A stretch of 64,000 nucleotides of DNA from Doryteuthis pealeii (taxonomy: Eukaryota > Mollusca > Cephalopoda > Myopsida > Loliginidae): NCBI GenBank assembly GCA_023376005.1, contig CM042181.1, forward strand, positions 24,920,789-24,984,788, given 5' to 3'. This document shows positions 32,519 through 45,599 of the stretch, in pieces. Both the position numbers and the translations under genes were made by a program. The number at the start of each line of letters is the position of its first letter. The first letter of the stretch is position 1. The notes beneath the pieces are model-generated. The model had not been told where the DNA came from, made no database searches, and worked only from the letters and a program-made list of their open reading frames with translations.

Positions 32519-32605
32519 TTTAAGTACTGTTTTATTGCTGCTTAACTTTGATCCACTTCCCACTGGATCAAAGTTAAGCAGCAATAAAACAGTTCAGTAC
32601 TTAAA
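32519..32605. repeat. Hairpin with 37-42 bp arms
   Basis: TTTAAGTACT...GCTTAACTTTGATCCA pairs perfectly with TGGATCAAAGTTAAGC...AGTACTTAAA around an 8-nt loop (CTTCCCAC), apart from a 5-nt bulge (TGAAC-type) in the right arm. Confidence 0.9.
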
Positions 32606-33964
32606 TGGGCAACAACATAAGAACAGTAGCTACTGTACACAGTCTGATGCCCCCACCCCATGTGCCAGGTTAAGCAAAGGAAATTCTAAATACAACCACC
32701 AAATGGTTTTATGAAGATATAACTATACATCCTCACTAAAGTAACTAGAATTTGGTCTTATGAGGATATAACTATACAAATTTGTTTCAAATTTAAATCT
32801 GAATTACCTTGATAAAATTTAGAAATGAATTCAGTCTAGAAAGAGTTAATTTTATAAGTGACATTTGTTTATAAATTAATCTAATAAAACCAATTGGCCT
32901 TCAAGAATTTTGATAATTTCAATTTTTATCTATTTAAAATCTGTTTCAAATTTAGATTTGAGTTTTAACTGATAAAATCTAGAAATAAAGTCTGTCAGGA
33001 AAGGGTTAAGAAAAATAATTCACATTATATATAAAATGAATTTATACATTTGCTTATTATTTTTCTAAACTAGAATTTGGTGTAGCCATTAATTCTAAAT
33101 CTTTTGAAATGTTCTAGATAAAATTTTGGAAATGATATTGTGGAACATTTGTTTTTGGCATCCTTCAAATGTTGGCAATTCAGATTGAATCTAAGAAGGG
33201 GAAAAAAAAAAGGTCAGGAGCAAAAACACAAATAAATTTACTTTTTCTCTCTTCATTTTGCAACTGCCCCCCCCCCTTCTTCTCTCTAAAAAAAAAATCA
33301 ATTTTCTTTATATAAAAAGAACATCATTTGGTACAAAAACTGAATTTGATATCAATGGAAAAGAGAGCGGAAACCAATTTCCTTATTTTCTTTATAAAGT
33401 ACTAGTATAAATTAGTCCAAAGAGCAGACCTCATAGAGTACTCTTGACAACAGATAAGTGCCTCAATTTCACTGGGCAACCAGCCTGTGACAGGGCCAAG
33501 GGCTACGACTAATTAAAACATACCACATGGGGTCGATTAATGATAAATAGCATTTGAGGTTTTAATTGATGCCAAGATATTTGGACTTCACAGAAGCAGC
33601 AAAATTCCAGGTTGCTCACTTTGTGTATAAGTAGCATCATCATGACATTTCCGTTTCCATAAAAGACCCAGAGGCTCAAAAAAGAAGGGAAACATGGATA
33701 CCACAGAAAAGGAAAGGTTTTTTTTTTTTTCTTCTTCTTCTTCAGTGCTCCCTAGCTCATTAGAGAAGTAACCTCAGGTTAAACATCTTGCATAGCAACT
33801 GTTTCTTTGTCTTGTTAACAGACAGTACCAACTTCACAGATGGTTCCTAATCCTTTTAACATTAGAGAGAGTCATTTCTTTATATTATAAACTGGATAAG
33901 AATATAACTTTCAAAGAAGGAACATATATTTATATCAAGTATCATTTTGTCCATTAAGAAGAGC
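32606..33964. other. AT-rich intergenic sequence
   Basis: There are C8 and A9 runs near 33267-33298 and a T13/(CTT)n run at 33719-33744. The patch at 33440-33520 (CAATTTCACTGGGCAACCAG) may be a decayed SINE-C, but I cannot support it. Confidence 0.45.
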
Positions 33965-34060
33965 CATTAACATACCAGAAATTGTTTAGACAATTGAACA
34001 TATTTCTTGGTGTTCTTAACACAACATTTTGGCCAGCTGATTGGTCAAAATTCTGTGTTA
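33965..34060 (-). repeat. Second copy of the hammerhead-tail repeat (core lost)
   Basis: It aligns with 13880-13995 on the same strand (GAGCCATTAACAT, GACAATTGAACA, TTCTTGGTGTTCTTAA and ACAACATTTTGGCC on the plus strand). The CTGAAGA half is not preserved. The open frame covering it has no domain. Confidence 0.45.
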
Positions 34061-34303
34061 ACAAAGAAAAGGGTCAATTTTATAAACAACCTCTCATAAG
34101 TATCATTTTCTTTAGCATTAATAAAAGGATTATAAATAACTTTATAAACAAACCAAAATTCCATTTTGTCATCATCAACAAAACTAGAAGTGTTATCTTC
34201 ATAAAACCATAGTATTCAAGCAAACTAATAATTTTATTGTTAAAGGAAATGAAAAAAAAACTTTAAAGTTCAATAAGATTTCTTTATCTTTAAATGGGAT
34301 AAT

Positions 34304-34306
<3 letters not shown>

Positions 34307-34366
<60 letters not shown>

Positions 34367-34380
34367 ACACACACACACAC
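34307..34380. repeat. (TA)n(CA)n microsatellite at a SINE-B 3' end
   Basis: TA units change to CA with one AACA interruption, then the SINE-B 3' end follows immediately. Confidence 0.95.
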
Positions 34381-34616
34381 CAACACCTCTGCATGATCAG
34401 AATGTGACATAAGGTCAATTTATTAAGCGGAGTTTAACAGATTTGAATTCAGAATTTTCCTTCTCTTAGACTGGTTACCTAGCCATGGTTAAAGGGCCCA
34501 GTCTGTCCTACTATTTACCTATAGATGAAGGGAGAGTAGTTGGATGCATACTATTAGCACTATGTGAAATGCAAATAGTTTATTTCCTGTGAATCTAACA
34601 ATTACACCATGCAGGT
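34381..34616 (-). mobile_element. SINE-B copy with a deleted B-box region
   Basis: The order matches the full-length copy from the A-box-like GGTGTAATTGTTAG through the CATTTCACATAGTGC, AGTAGGACAGACTGGGCC and GAATTCAAATC blocks to GACCTTATGTCACATTC. About 35 nt containing the B box are missing between AACTATTTGC and the head. Confidence 0.85.
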
Positions 34617-34838
34617 TAATATAATATATGGCCTATAAAAGTTTTATCTCTAACTATTAACTAACTTATTTATATGAACACAAATATACTCTACTAGACA
34701 ACCTATGAACTCATTGGGTTTCCATTGTAATATCAGTCCATGATGATATCAATGCTTCTATTTAGGAATTTTCAATTAGTATTTCATACTTATCTCCATT
34801 ATATCCAGAATTTGGATGTTTAAACAATGACATTCAAT

Positions 34839-34882
34839 GGTAATCCCTCCTCCCACCAAATGGTAATCCCTCCTCCCACCAA
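34839..34882. repeat. 22-bp tandem duplication
   Basis: TGGTAATCCCTCCTCCCACC followed by AAA occurs twice in direct succession with no mismatch. It looks recent or like polymerase slippage. Confidence 0.9.
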
Positions 34883-36544
34883 AAACAAAAAAAGATTATC
34901 ATTCAATTTCAAATTGAACTGGAAATTGTTTTATTTTGTAAGAGAGATCAAAACAATTAAAATAATCTACTGAAAAATCTCATTATGATATGGGGTTCTT
35001 CTGAGTTTTATACATTATACAAACTAGCAAATATATGCACCCTCCGGGTGCAAGTATTTAAGTTTTAATATAATAAAATATCATATTAAATTAGAAATGC
35101 TAATGAAACTGAATAAGAATGCAGATAGAAAGATTTGGAACAGAGGGGGTATGATTGAAAAATAGAACAACTTTGAAATGAACTCTTCCATCATCTTCCA
35201 TTACTCCCGTTTTTCATTGGTAAATTTTCCTAATTTAACTATTTAGTTAAAATTGGAAGTAAAGGATAATATTACAGTTATTTCTTCTTATTAATCGATT
35301 TCATTTAAGATTTATCCCCGAGATTTTTTCTCATATTCATTAAGATAAAACCAAACAATTAGAAATCAATAATACCAAGCACATAATTATTAAAATCAAA
35401 TTTTAAAGATCAATATGCAAATTAGCCTTTCCATTCATTCTGTAAACCGCTATTTTGTTGTATATATAAATACAATTACCTCTATCTATATATGGTCAAT
35501 AGTATTAATGATGTATAACAATTTTATTAATAATAGAAGTTTAAATAAAAATAAAATCATGGAGAATGTGATGTAACTATATATAACTAAGGGAATTGTG
35601 GCTTGAGTAGTAATATAGTTTCGGTTACAGACAGAAAAACACACAATCTCCATTATAATAAGATATAAAGTTACATCATTATACAAACGTAATGAGAATT
35701 TCAGTAATATATAAATAATGCATATTGAAATACTATATTGTAGAAAATATTTAACAGTTTATTGATTTATGAACTAGTTTATCTTAAGTTTTCTTTCTTT
35801 AGATCATCAAAGCCTGCTCAGTACTTAAGGTAGAACAAGCAATTTGAATTCTGTGTATCAGCTTAAACCAAGTTTAGTTAATTCTGAGTTTTCATTCCAA
35901 TATGTCTGGTTGTAAAAATGATCAAACCAACAGTTTATATGATGTTAACCTAATTGCAATGTAACTGCAGAAAATAACATACAATTAATAGTCAAGAGTA
36001 TTTAACTATTGAATTTTAAACATATACATGTACAGACATGAACTTTGTTTTTAAATCCAGTTTAAAGAAGATTTAGGAGTCAATTTTTTCTCTACTCTAA
36101 ACTTCATACATTATCTTGTTTATTAAACAGGGAGTCAAAAAGTAAATTAATATTTAAGAAATAGTTTGTTTTATTATTTGAGAATTATATTTAAAGATCA
36201 AACACTTCTCTTGGCTTTTTAAAGATCTTATCACTTCATTGAAATTTTTTATTTTGTTTTATTTTAATTAACTAACAGTAGCTATATATATATAATATAT
36301 ATAAACACAGATATAATTAATATTTCAAGGCCTTCCAAGAATCTTTTCCAAAGACATTAAGCAACAAATTTGACCTTGATAATACTGAAATACCAAAAAT
36401 TGTGCTTAATTTTGAAAATAAAAATTCAGCTCAAAAACATTTATTAGTATAAGATTACAAAAAAAAAAACACTCATTCTAATGACACTATTTAATAATCT
36501 AATGTCTAACAACATTTTTGTCATAAAAATATATAGCAAAAGCA
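34883..36544. other. AT-rich intergenic sequence
   Basis: Nothing recognisable was found beyond short TA runs (36285-36302). The minus-strand frame at 35486-35686 has no domain. Confidence 0.45.
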
Positions 36545-36900
36545 CACAAAGATTTCAGTACTTTATTATAAATACTAAAATTAGTAAACTTTTAAAATAA
36601 TGCCATATTAAGTGACACAAACCTGAGAATAACATTCTTTTAAGTCTTCTTAATTAATGATAAGCTTAAAATAAGATAAAACAAGGTGTAAATAGAAGTA
36701 CATTAATTTCTGAATATATAACAATGAGTCTTCTACACTGTATGACGACACTGTATGACCCACATGAGATATTAGAGTGTAAAAGGGTAATGAAAAGTCA
36801 TTTTTGTTGGTATTTTTTGCTTTCTCTTTATTCATAGACATCCTATAAAAATCCACCCATGATAATAACATTCTTAAGTCCCCCCAAGTGTGTCATAATA
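36545..36900 (+). repeat. Dispersed repeat H, copy 2
   Basis: It aligns with 9665-10050. Shared are AGATTTCAGTAC, CATTAATTTCTGAATATA, GTATTTTTTGCTTTCTCTTT, AAATCCACCCATGATAATAA and the GTCCCCCCAAGTG region. It has a small local duplication (CACTGTATGAC twice at 36737-36760). No coding potential is evident. Confidence 0.55.
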
Positions 36901-37384
36901 GAAACCTACTGCATTCCAGAAAAGAATATACTTGTTACTATAATTAATAATTCTAATACAATCTCAAATCTGTCTCTCTTCTTACCACAGTTATTCTCTT
37001 GGGTCAGACAAGAAGAAAAGAGTAAGAACCAGAAAGAATAATTGGATTAGAATTTTGAAAAGTTATAAAAAAATAAAGAATTATTTTTTGGAAAAATAGA
37101 CAAAGACAAATGAATTTTCAAATTTACTTTCTGTAAAATGTCATCCAAGAAAAATATTGGGACGGTTTTGTTTTGATTATTTTAAATTGCTTTTAGAAAT
37201 TTAAGGTAAGTATGTAAGATAATTGGGATGAGTGCGTCTATCTTCAACAGACAGCCAACAATTTTGATGTCAGGCTGCCAAATTTTGTATGCATATATAT
37301 TAGACCCAAGAGAAGGTTTTAATATTTAAAAACAAATTTTGTTCATAGGGTAAGTGAAGACTCTCATTTAGTGGTGGTCTCTAG

Positions 37385-37620
37385 CAATAAATAATGGTTA
37401 ATAGGAAGCTATGTTGCTGCAAGGTGTAACTTATTGTACAGAATTTAAATTGCCAAATATTAAGAAGGAAAAATAATAAATTATTATCCTTACTGAAGTA
37501 ATTGACTAGTAAAACCTGTGAAATTTCCATAAAACGAAACAAAAATTAAGTGGAGCTAATAAATGATGATTTGCAATTTCAATATTACAAATAAAACAAA
37601 CATGTAACTTCTTTTTGTTA
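37385..37620 (+). repeat. Dispersed repeat G, copy 1
   Basis: GTGAAATTTCCATAAAACGA, AACAAAAATTAAG and ATTACAAATAAAACAAACAT recur at 46563-46900 in the same order with an insertion. The class is unknown. Confidence 0.5.
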
Positions 37621-37959
37621 TTATTTTCAATTCATTTTAATCTTACGTTTGGCATTTAAGCAATGCAAAACCATTTGGAAATGTTTCATTTTTAAAATTA
37701 GGTAAAATAAAATCTGACAAATAAGAAATCTGTGATTAAGCGACACCAGATAATCTGGATTTACATTGCATCTTGGATGATTTGAACAGTCTCATTTTTA
37801 ACCAGTGGTTGTTGCAGGATGATAACAGACAGAAGATTTAGGAACACCAGTATTAATATATAGATAATTAATTAAACATTACTAATTAAAAAAAAAATTT
37901 AAGTGTCACTCAAATCAAATAATATTTCATGAGAAAATTAAAATTTTTCATAGAACTTT

Positions 37960-38204
37960 TGGACCATATGACCTTTAGGCACCCCTTTTTGATCTCGATT
38001 AAGAAAGGACATGTTTTTCATTTACAACGTCAATATCCGGTTGTTTGTTAGGGGTTAGGGTTAGGATTAGGGGTTAGTTTTATAATTTGAAAAAAAAATC
38101 TAAAAATCGTCTGTTAAAACAACCGGATATTGACCGTGTAAATGAAAAAACATGTCCTTTCTTAATCAACATCAAAAAGGGGTGCCTAAAGGTCATATGG
38201 TCCA
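37960..38204. mobile_element. 245-bp foldback/MITE element with 6-bp TSD and telomere-like core
   Basis: Terminal inverted repeats of about 86 bp (TGGACCATATGACCTTTAGG...CAATATCCGG...) are about 94 percent identical by eye. The element is flanked by AACTTT on both sides (37954-37959 and 38205-38210). The left end of the core has TTAGGGGTTAGGGTTAGG (38047-38065), resembling the metazoan telomere repeat. It has no ORF, so it is non-autonomous. The 6-bp duplication does not fit Tc1/mariner (TA) or piggyBac (TTAA). The superfamily was not determined. Confidence 0.88.
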
Positions 38205-38210
38205 AACTTT

Positions 38211-38902
38211 TTAGTAACTATTTATTATAATTGTTTTAATTGATAAGGGTTGAAAAACAGTTTAGAAAAATGTAATAAGTAGAATAGATTCTTAATATTT
38301 GTCTGTTTACCTCACAATCTGCAGTCTATATCTTACCCAGCATAGACGGATACTTCAACTAGTATAAGTTAATATCCCATTTATCTAGCTTTATTAATAA
38401 CACCAAAAAATAGGACCTAATGGTCCTCTGAGCCTTTTGCTCAAGTTATTAAAAAAATACAAATAATTAGATGGTAGGTGCTGGTCTATATGCTTTAGTT
38501 TAAGTTACCTTTCCTAATCTGACATTTTTATGTTAAAAATAAAGAAATTGTAGAAGGGAAAATAATGAGTGTTGAATGATTTTGTTAGCAATTCAACTTC
38601 ATTGAGATATCACAATTACAGCCTATTAAACTCCCTCTTAATATGCTTCGGTAGTTTAATATGACAAGAGTTAGGCAGAGCTTCATTCATGAATGAATCT
38701 TTTGAAAATAAAATAGATTTATGCATTTGTTCACTTTCCAATATATGCTAATATATTCACTTGATTTGTTCCCTGAAAATGAACCTAAGGATTTTTGCCC
38801 TTCCGTTATAAGGTCCAACTCCACCTCTCTTTACACTCAGACTAAAAGGAAAATAAATATTTATATGCAGAAGCATGCATTCATATATCTACATGCATGC
38901 CT
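38211..38902. other. AT-rich intergenic sequence
   Basis: I see nothing recognisable. The open frame at 38721-38924 runs into SINE-B and has no domain. Confidence 0.4.
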
Positions 38903-39128
38903 GGAAGTGTGGGTAGCGTTATGATTATTGGAGCAGAAAATGGAATCCGGAAGCGGAGTTCAAAATCCAGACAAGACCATTTGCTATTCACTTCTAATGA
39001 TGTTAGGAAGGGCATGAACCCAGTTTTTCTCTTGCATTCTAGTTATAGGCAAAATAGCAGGACAGTCTGGTGACCTCTCTAGCATTGGTGGGCAACCAGT
39101 TTAGGAGAAAAACAACTGAATTCAAAAC
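38903..39128 (+). mobile_element. SINE-B copy, divergent
   Basis: The head GTGTGGGTAGCGTTATGATT is degraded. The B-box region is GAGTTCAAAATCC. The body keeps GGAAGGGCATGAACC, GGCAAAATAGCAGGACAGTC and GGGCAACCAGTTTAGGAGAA, and ends CTGAATTCAAAAC. Confidence 0.75.
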
Positions 39129-39569
39129 AAACAGCAGTTCAATATTGTCCTCAACCATGTTCTGGCAATCCTTTTAATAACACTGGTACCAAGCTGTATT
39201 GGACCTAGCTCTTTCCTTGAATAATACTGGTAATATCAAGAGTGAAGACTTGTTGTATGGGTGACTTTCATACAACTTTGACCAGACGCTCAGATCCATT
39301 GAACTCACAATAAATTTAAGAAATCCCAACAGAGAAATTTATAGATTTATCAGTTCTTGTCAAGCTTATAAAAGGCATAAAATCATTTCCGCTGTTATAT
39401 GATAATATATATTATTATGAATACAATAATACTCACCCTACATTATTTAGTTCCAGAGGTCACAACTTAAGTCAAAAAATGACTTAAATATACAACCTAT
39501 GCCTAGATTTTTTTCTTGTTAATTGGTAAAATTCAGTAAACTACAAATCCTACCAGTAGCCTAGCCAAG

Positions 39570-39574
<5 letters not shown>
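39129..39574. other. AT-rich intergenic sequence
   Basis: Nothing was recognised. Confidence 0.4.

Positions 39575-39620
<46 letters not shown>
39575..39620. repeat. (TA)n microsatellite
   Basis: About 23 TA units. Confidence 0.95.
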
Positions 39621-39623
<3 letters not shown>

Positions 39624-39815
39624 CCTACATAATTTGTATATTTTGGCAAATTATGAAGCTTAGCATAGGCTAACCTATTTTTTTATGTTAGTCTAAGGTA
39701 TATTTCAGTAAATTATGAAGCTTAGCATAGGCTAGCCTAGTTTGTTTTTATGTTAGCCAACTAAATCAGGTAAATTGCAATAAATTATGAAGTAAGCCAA
39801 GGTTAGTCTTATATT
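39621..39815 (+). repeat. Short tandem array, about 65-75 bp unit
   Basis: The unit begins at AAATTATGAAGCTTAGCATA. It occurs at about 39646, again at about 39712, and as a decayed third copy at about 39783. Between them lie GGCTAACCTA / GGCTAGCCTA and TTTTTATGTTAG. A related TAGCCTA motif lies at both sides of the preceding (TA)n. Confidence 0.8.
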
Positions 39816-40854
39816 AGAAAAATAAAAATTCAAATACTCTTGCCTACCTGATAGATAATGTTGGTATTACTCACCAACAGAAGTAATAGGATAGTCTTTA
39901 ACAACATAATAACAGAAACTGACTACATTCACTGTGTAAAGTAAAATAATACAGATCAAAATTTAGCCTCTGTACCAGACTGTAAACTGACCAAGAAAAA
40001 ATTAGACTTTCTTTAAAAGAAAAAAACATTTTTAAAAAAATGAAGAAACATTGATAAAACAGCCTTACATGCAAAAAAAAAAAAAAAAAATTTTTTTTAA
40101 AGATTTATATTTCTGAATATTTTCATTTTTTCTTTTTTTTTTTCTTTTTTCTTTTTTCTTTTAAAGATTTTCTATTTTCTTAAATATTTGCACCCTCAGA
40201 GTTTAGTACTCCCCTACAGTTGCAGGATCTGGGAGACTTATATAATGCTTCTTTACATATCATTTCCAAAAGAGTTATATTTCCATGTGCTCACAAAGTA
40301 GGACACTTTCTAATGTGTTAAAAGCAAAACTAACAATCTATAATAGCCAATTTGCTTAGCTTCTTTGGTTAAAACAGGTCCAAGTCTAAACGGTATTTAA
40401 AAATGAATGTAGACCAAGAAAAGAAAAAGTGAATGATCCTAAAATAAACAGAAATCCATAAATACTTACAATGTTGGTTGCTAGAGACGAAGAGACCAGC
40501 TATAAAAAAAACTTACTGAATTGATCATAAAAGGATAAAAGAAATCTGACAAAAGACAACACTTGAAGAATCATCACAAAAGAAATATTTCTCAGATGAT
40601 GACATGATTGCTTCACAGGTAAAAAGATATTTTACAAGAGAATGAATATGAAGAATTTATTGGGTCATCAACATATAAATGAATGGAGGCTGGTTATCAA
40701 GTCATGCCAAATAAGTTAAGCATTGATGAATATACTCAGTATTTAGATGGGTGACCATTTAGTAACAACAAGAACTGTAATCAATACTTTGTAAATAACA
40801 TAAATAGGTCAATTAGTACAGTATTTCATTTTGTTAAATCATCAAAAGACTTTT
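39816..40854. other. AT-rich intergenic sequence
   Basis: It has poly-A then poly-T at 40075-40100 and T/C-rich runs at 40120-40165. No gene is supported. Confidence 0.45.
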
Positions 40855-41095
40855 AGCAGTGATGGAACTTGCCACCTTCTGATCTCAGGAGTGGTGGCTT
40901 GTAGTAAGATTGCTGTCAACCATGTTGGCTGAAATAGTTTGGACACTGAGAGAGATAAATGCTGAGGCAGTTTTTCTTTAGAAGGAAAGACTGGCTGTTT
41001 TCAGTGGCGAGCCGGCTGTCCATACCGGGCTGATGACACTGCCTTCAATGTGTAACAACTTGAGGGTCCGAAGGATTTCTGTTTTCTTTGAAATT
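40855..41095. other. Unassigned GC-richer block with several CpGs
   Basis: The block stands out in base composition (GGCGAGCCGGCTGTCC, ATACCGGGCTGATGACAC, GAGGGTCCGAAGG). No open frame of note, no tRNA box and no match to other repeats in the window were found. It could be an old repeat, a non-coding exon or a regulatory element. Confidence 0.3.
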
Positions 41096-42369
41096 CCCTA
41101 TAAGACTATATTTGAATTTTTGAACAATTATTCTTTTTACAATAAAAGACAGTCAAATAACAGTATAAGAATAGACAAATAAGACAATCTGATTCTATTC
41201 AACATCTCCATTGGTTATTTTAGTGGTGAGAATCATTTAAAGAGCTAATTAATAAAAGACTATCTTTTTATCACCTCACACTAATCAGGTAAATTTACCT
41301 AGAAATATATAAGAGCATTTCCCTTTTATAACTAGTTATAATAATGAATTTTATTAAATCATTCCTATATCTATTTCTCTTTTCTTTCATTCTTATGATT
41401 AATATCTCAAACAAAATGTCCAAATTTAAATCCAAAATCTATGTGCAAATGTTCATATATATAACTCAAGCATGAAAAGTCAACTTTGCATACATTTTTT
41501 TCTACTATGTATTTTTTTAGATTATTCAATATGGAACAGAAATGTTATCATATAATATAATACATTCACAGGTTTGGCTTCTAACATTGTTTTATGATGT
41601 TCACAATTTTCAAATAAGCTTAACTTAAAAATCATGAATCGCAAATAACATGAAACAAACTGTTATTAGCCAAAACAGTGAATGTGTGTGTGTGTGTTGA
41701 GAGAGAGGGGAAAATATAATTTCATTTTAATACAAATATACAATTGAAGGGGAAAAAATAAAAAGTGACAAAAGCAAGAAGAAGAATACATTGATATTCT
41801 ACTTAACACCACTCTCAATCAAGTGTCAATAATGCTAGAAGGGAGTGGATACTTTTGAAAATTAATTAGACAATACATTAATTATCTAATTGAATATAGA
41901 TGAGATGAATCAAACATCTAAACATATTGTAACCATTATATCAGTCAAGTTTTTATATGATTATTGACATATATATAAAGCACAGAAGTAAGGGAGGAGA
42001 CTACTTGAGGTAATGCAGTGGTTGTAATGTTTTACTTTAATAACAACAATAATATTTAGGAACAGCAGGTAACATAAGCTACCTGTGTACAAGACTATAC
42101 AATAGAATAATAATACTATATATTAATTTGATAGAATCTTAAATAAATCATTTTTTTAGAGAATAGATAGCAGATTTTTAAATAAGGATGATTAAAATTA
42201 TCTATACAACTTTTCTTTTCAAAATAAATCTGCAATTGAAGTTGTTTTGAATTCTAAATAATTCAAACTATCTTAGACAAAAGAGAAATTAGCTGTACAA
42301 CAGATATGTATATAATAACATCATTTTAGCAGGTAATATAATAGTACCTGTCAAAAGGACATTATTATA
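41096..42369. other. AT-rich intergenic sequence
   Basis: A short hairpin (ATTAGACAAT...ATTATCTAAT) at 41868-41891 is the only structure seen. Confidence 0.45.
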
Positions 42370-42425
42370 TCATTTATATATATATATATAATATATATAT
42401 ATATTATATATATATATATATATGA
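42370..42425. repeat. Interrupted (TA)n
   Basis: TA runs are broken by AATAT/ATTAT and form a palindromic block. Another (TA)n lies at 42630-42658. Confidence 0.9.
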
Positions 42426-43522
<1,097 letters not shown>

Positions 43523-43559
43523 ATATTTGAAGATAAGGAGTGAAAATGGGGAAATTATC

Positions 43560-44260
43560 AGCTGAAAATAAGAATGAATAAATGTTAAGAGTAGAAAAAC
43601 TTAAAAAGGGAAGAGAGCTGTGCAGAGAAGAAAGACATGTTGATGTAAGAGAGATAGAGAGAATGAGTGAATGAATGAACTATGAAAGAAGAAAATGATA
43701 AAGGAATGAAAATGAAGAGAAGAACACTAATATGAATGACACTGATAGAGATTGACAAAAAAGGGGGGGGGGTAGCCCGTACAGCAGAAACGAAATAAAC
43801 ATATTGTGAACCATCAAATTCACTGCAATTGGCGTGTGTATGATGGTGGGAGGGGTGCTAGTGAGATGGGCAGAGAGAGAGAGAGAGAGTCTATGGCGGC
43901 CGTCAAAGAAACAAAGACATAAAACAAATGTCAATGAAAAATAAAAGACAAAACAAACGCCTTCGTCTCGTGCGTGATAGTGTATTTTCAGGGGATTTAA
44001 GATCTTCAATAGTCGTAGCTATGGACAGATGAGTGGAAAGGGAGCTAAAAGAAGAAGAAAAAAAAGTGTTTGTAGATCTGAGGAATAAAACAGAACAAGA
44101 TCTTTGTCCACATCACCACCAGTCAATTCCACCGTGTCCTTCTTTAAACCCACCCCCCCCCCGTCATTACCCCAACCATTTCACTTACCTCCCACCCCCC
44201 ATCCATTTCACTTCACTTACCCCACCCCCATTTACCCCACGAATAAATGTCTGAAGGCTA
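43560..44260. other. Purine-rich stretch with CpG cluster and C-rich flank
   Basis: Positions 43560-43770 and 44030-44070 are purine-rich. Positions 43775-44030 hold about ten CpGs (for example ATGGCGGCCGTC and TTCGTCTCGTGCGTG), unusual for this AT-rich window. Positions 44140-44245 are C-rich (runs of C, CCCACCCCC). Overlapping frames on both strands have no domain. A promoter or CpG-rich regulatory element is possible but unproven. Confidence 0.35.
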
Positions 44261-45090
44261 AAATCTGTTTGTTCAGACATAAAACCTCAATGACCAACTG
44301 AAACATGATAGAAACCATTTTCAGACAGAGTTCAAGTGGCAAGAAAGAGGCTTTATATTTCTTGAAACGTCTCCACTCCCACCCACCCCTACTGTCATAA
44401 AGTTGCAAAATGCTAATTTTGATCAAAGCGAAATGCTACTAAAAACTGCAATATTCAATTATTAACCTATTTTTTGGCATATATAACACACCTTGATTTT
44501 GAGATAAATTTTAGAAATAAAAGATGATGCTTAAATTCAAACAAATATGCTGTTCCTTTTTCAAAAATGTATTGTTTTTAGCAGAATTATTCTATTATCT
44601 TATAACTGGTTGTTTGGTCTGGCCACTTCTGTTTATATCTCATTAGGAATGTTCCAACGTGGAAATTTTAAATATATTTAGGCTAAACTTGCAAATTGGT
44701 CGGAAAATTGGGGTGACCTAGAAAAAACAGAACCCACAAATTTTGTAATAAAACTGTGAATTTTATCTAGGGGGATTAGGGTTAGGGTTTGAACCGAGAC
44801 CCCTTTCTATTTTGGGGTCTATCTCTTGGAACCCCATATAAATGAAAATGAAATTTATCAAACATATATAATGAAAATCACATCCAATATTTAAGTGATG
44901 TGTTTGGTGTAAATTGTCAATTCTTAGTTTTAACAAAGATACACACAATTTACTTTGCATAAGTCTAGACTTATATTTGGTCATCATATTGGTAAGTGCT
45001 GAAAATGATGTTTTGCATAAATATGTTGTTGCAAAAGGTAGACAAGAATGGATACTCTGAAGCTATGCTAAGCCAAAATTTTGTGAGTGG

Positions 45091-45095
<5 letters not shown>
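44261..45095. other. AT-rich sequence with telomere-like patch
   Basis: 44713-44760 resembles 24756-24796 (GGTGACC...CACAAATTTTGTAATA). 44771-44789 reads GGATTAGGGTTAGGGTTTG. No coding support was found. Confidence 0.45.

Positions 45096-45134
<39 letters not shown>
45096..45134. repeat. (TA)n microsatellite
   Basis: About 19 TA units. Confidence 0.95.
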
Positions 45135-45136
<2 letters not shown>

Positions 45137-45599
45137 TAATGCTAAAGCCAGAAGTCTATTACTAGTCCATCTCAGCATGGTTGTATTTTGTTCCATTCTA
45201 AAGCAACCAAGAATAACCAAGTCTTCACATGAGATGAAGATGGGGGGGGGGTGATATGACCACATTCAGCAAGAAGATAGCAGGGGGTAAAACCTAGAAA
45301 TTTACAGGGGAATAAAAATGGGGGGGGGACGATAAAGGCATATGCTATTTTGTTGTTATCCCCTACCCCAGCCCCATAGTGAAAGTAGTAAAATAGAAAG
45401 AAGACATTGTGCTAAATTAGAAAATGAAACATTATCTACAGTTTGAATCAAAACAGATGTTCAGTTATGGAGATCTTCAAGATAGATGGATTATAAATAA
45501 ATAAATTGATAAACAGACAGATTTTAATAATGCTCTATTGAAGTAGAAATAGAATCAAAATAGATTTCAACAAGCAGAGACACTTAAAACAGGATATGC
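45135..45599. other. AT-rich sequence with poly-G runs
   Basis: There are G10 and G9 runs near 45242-45252 and 45320-45328. No gene is supported. Confidence 0.4.

Noticed and set aside
44104..44254. Proline-rich peptide (PPPP-containing frame)
   Set aside because: It arises from a C-rich tract; three frames overlap it and none shows a domain or initiation context.
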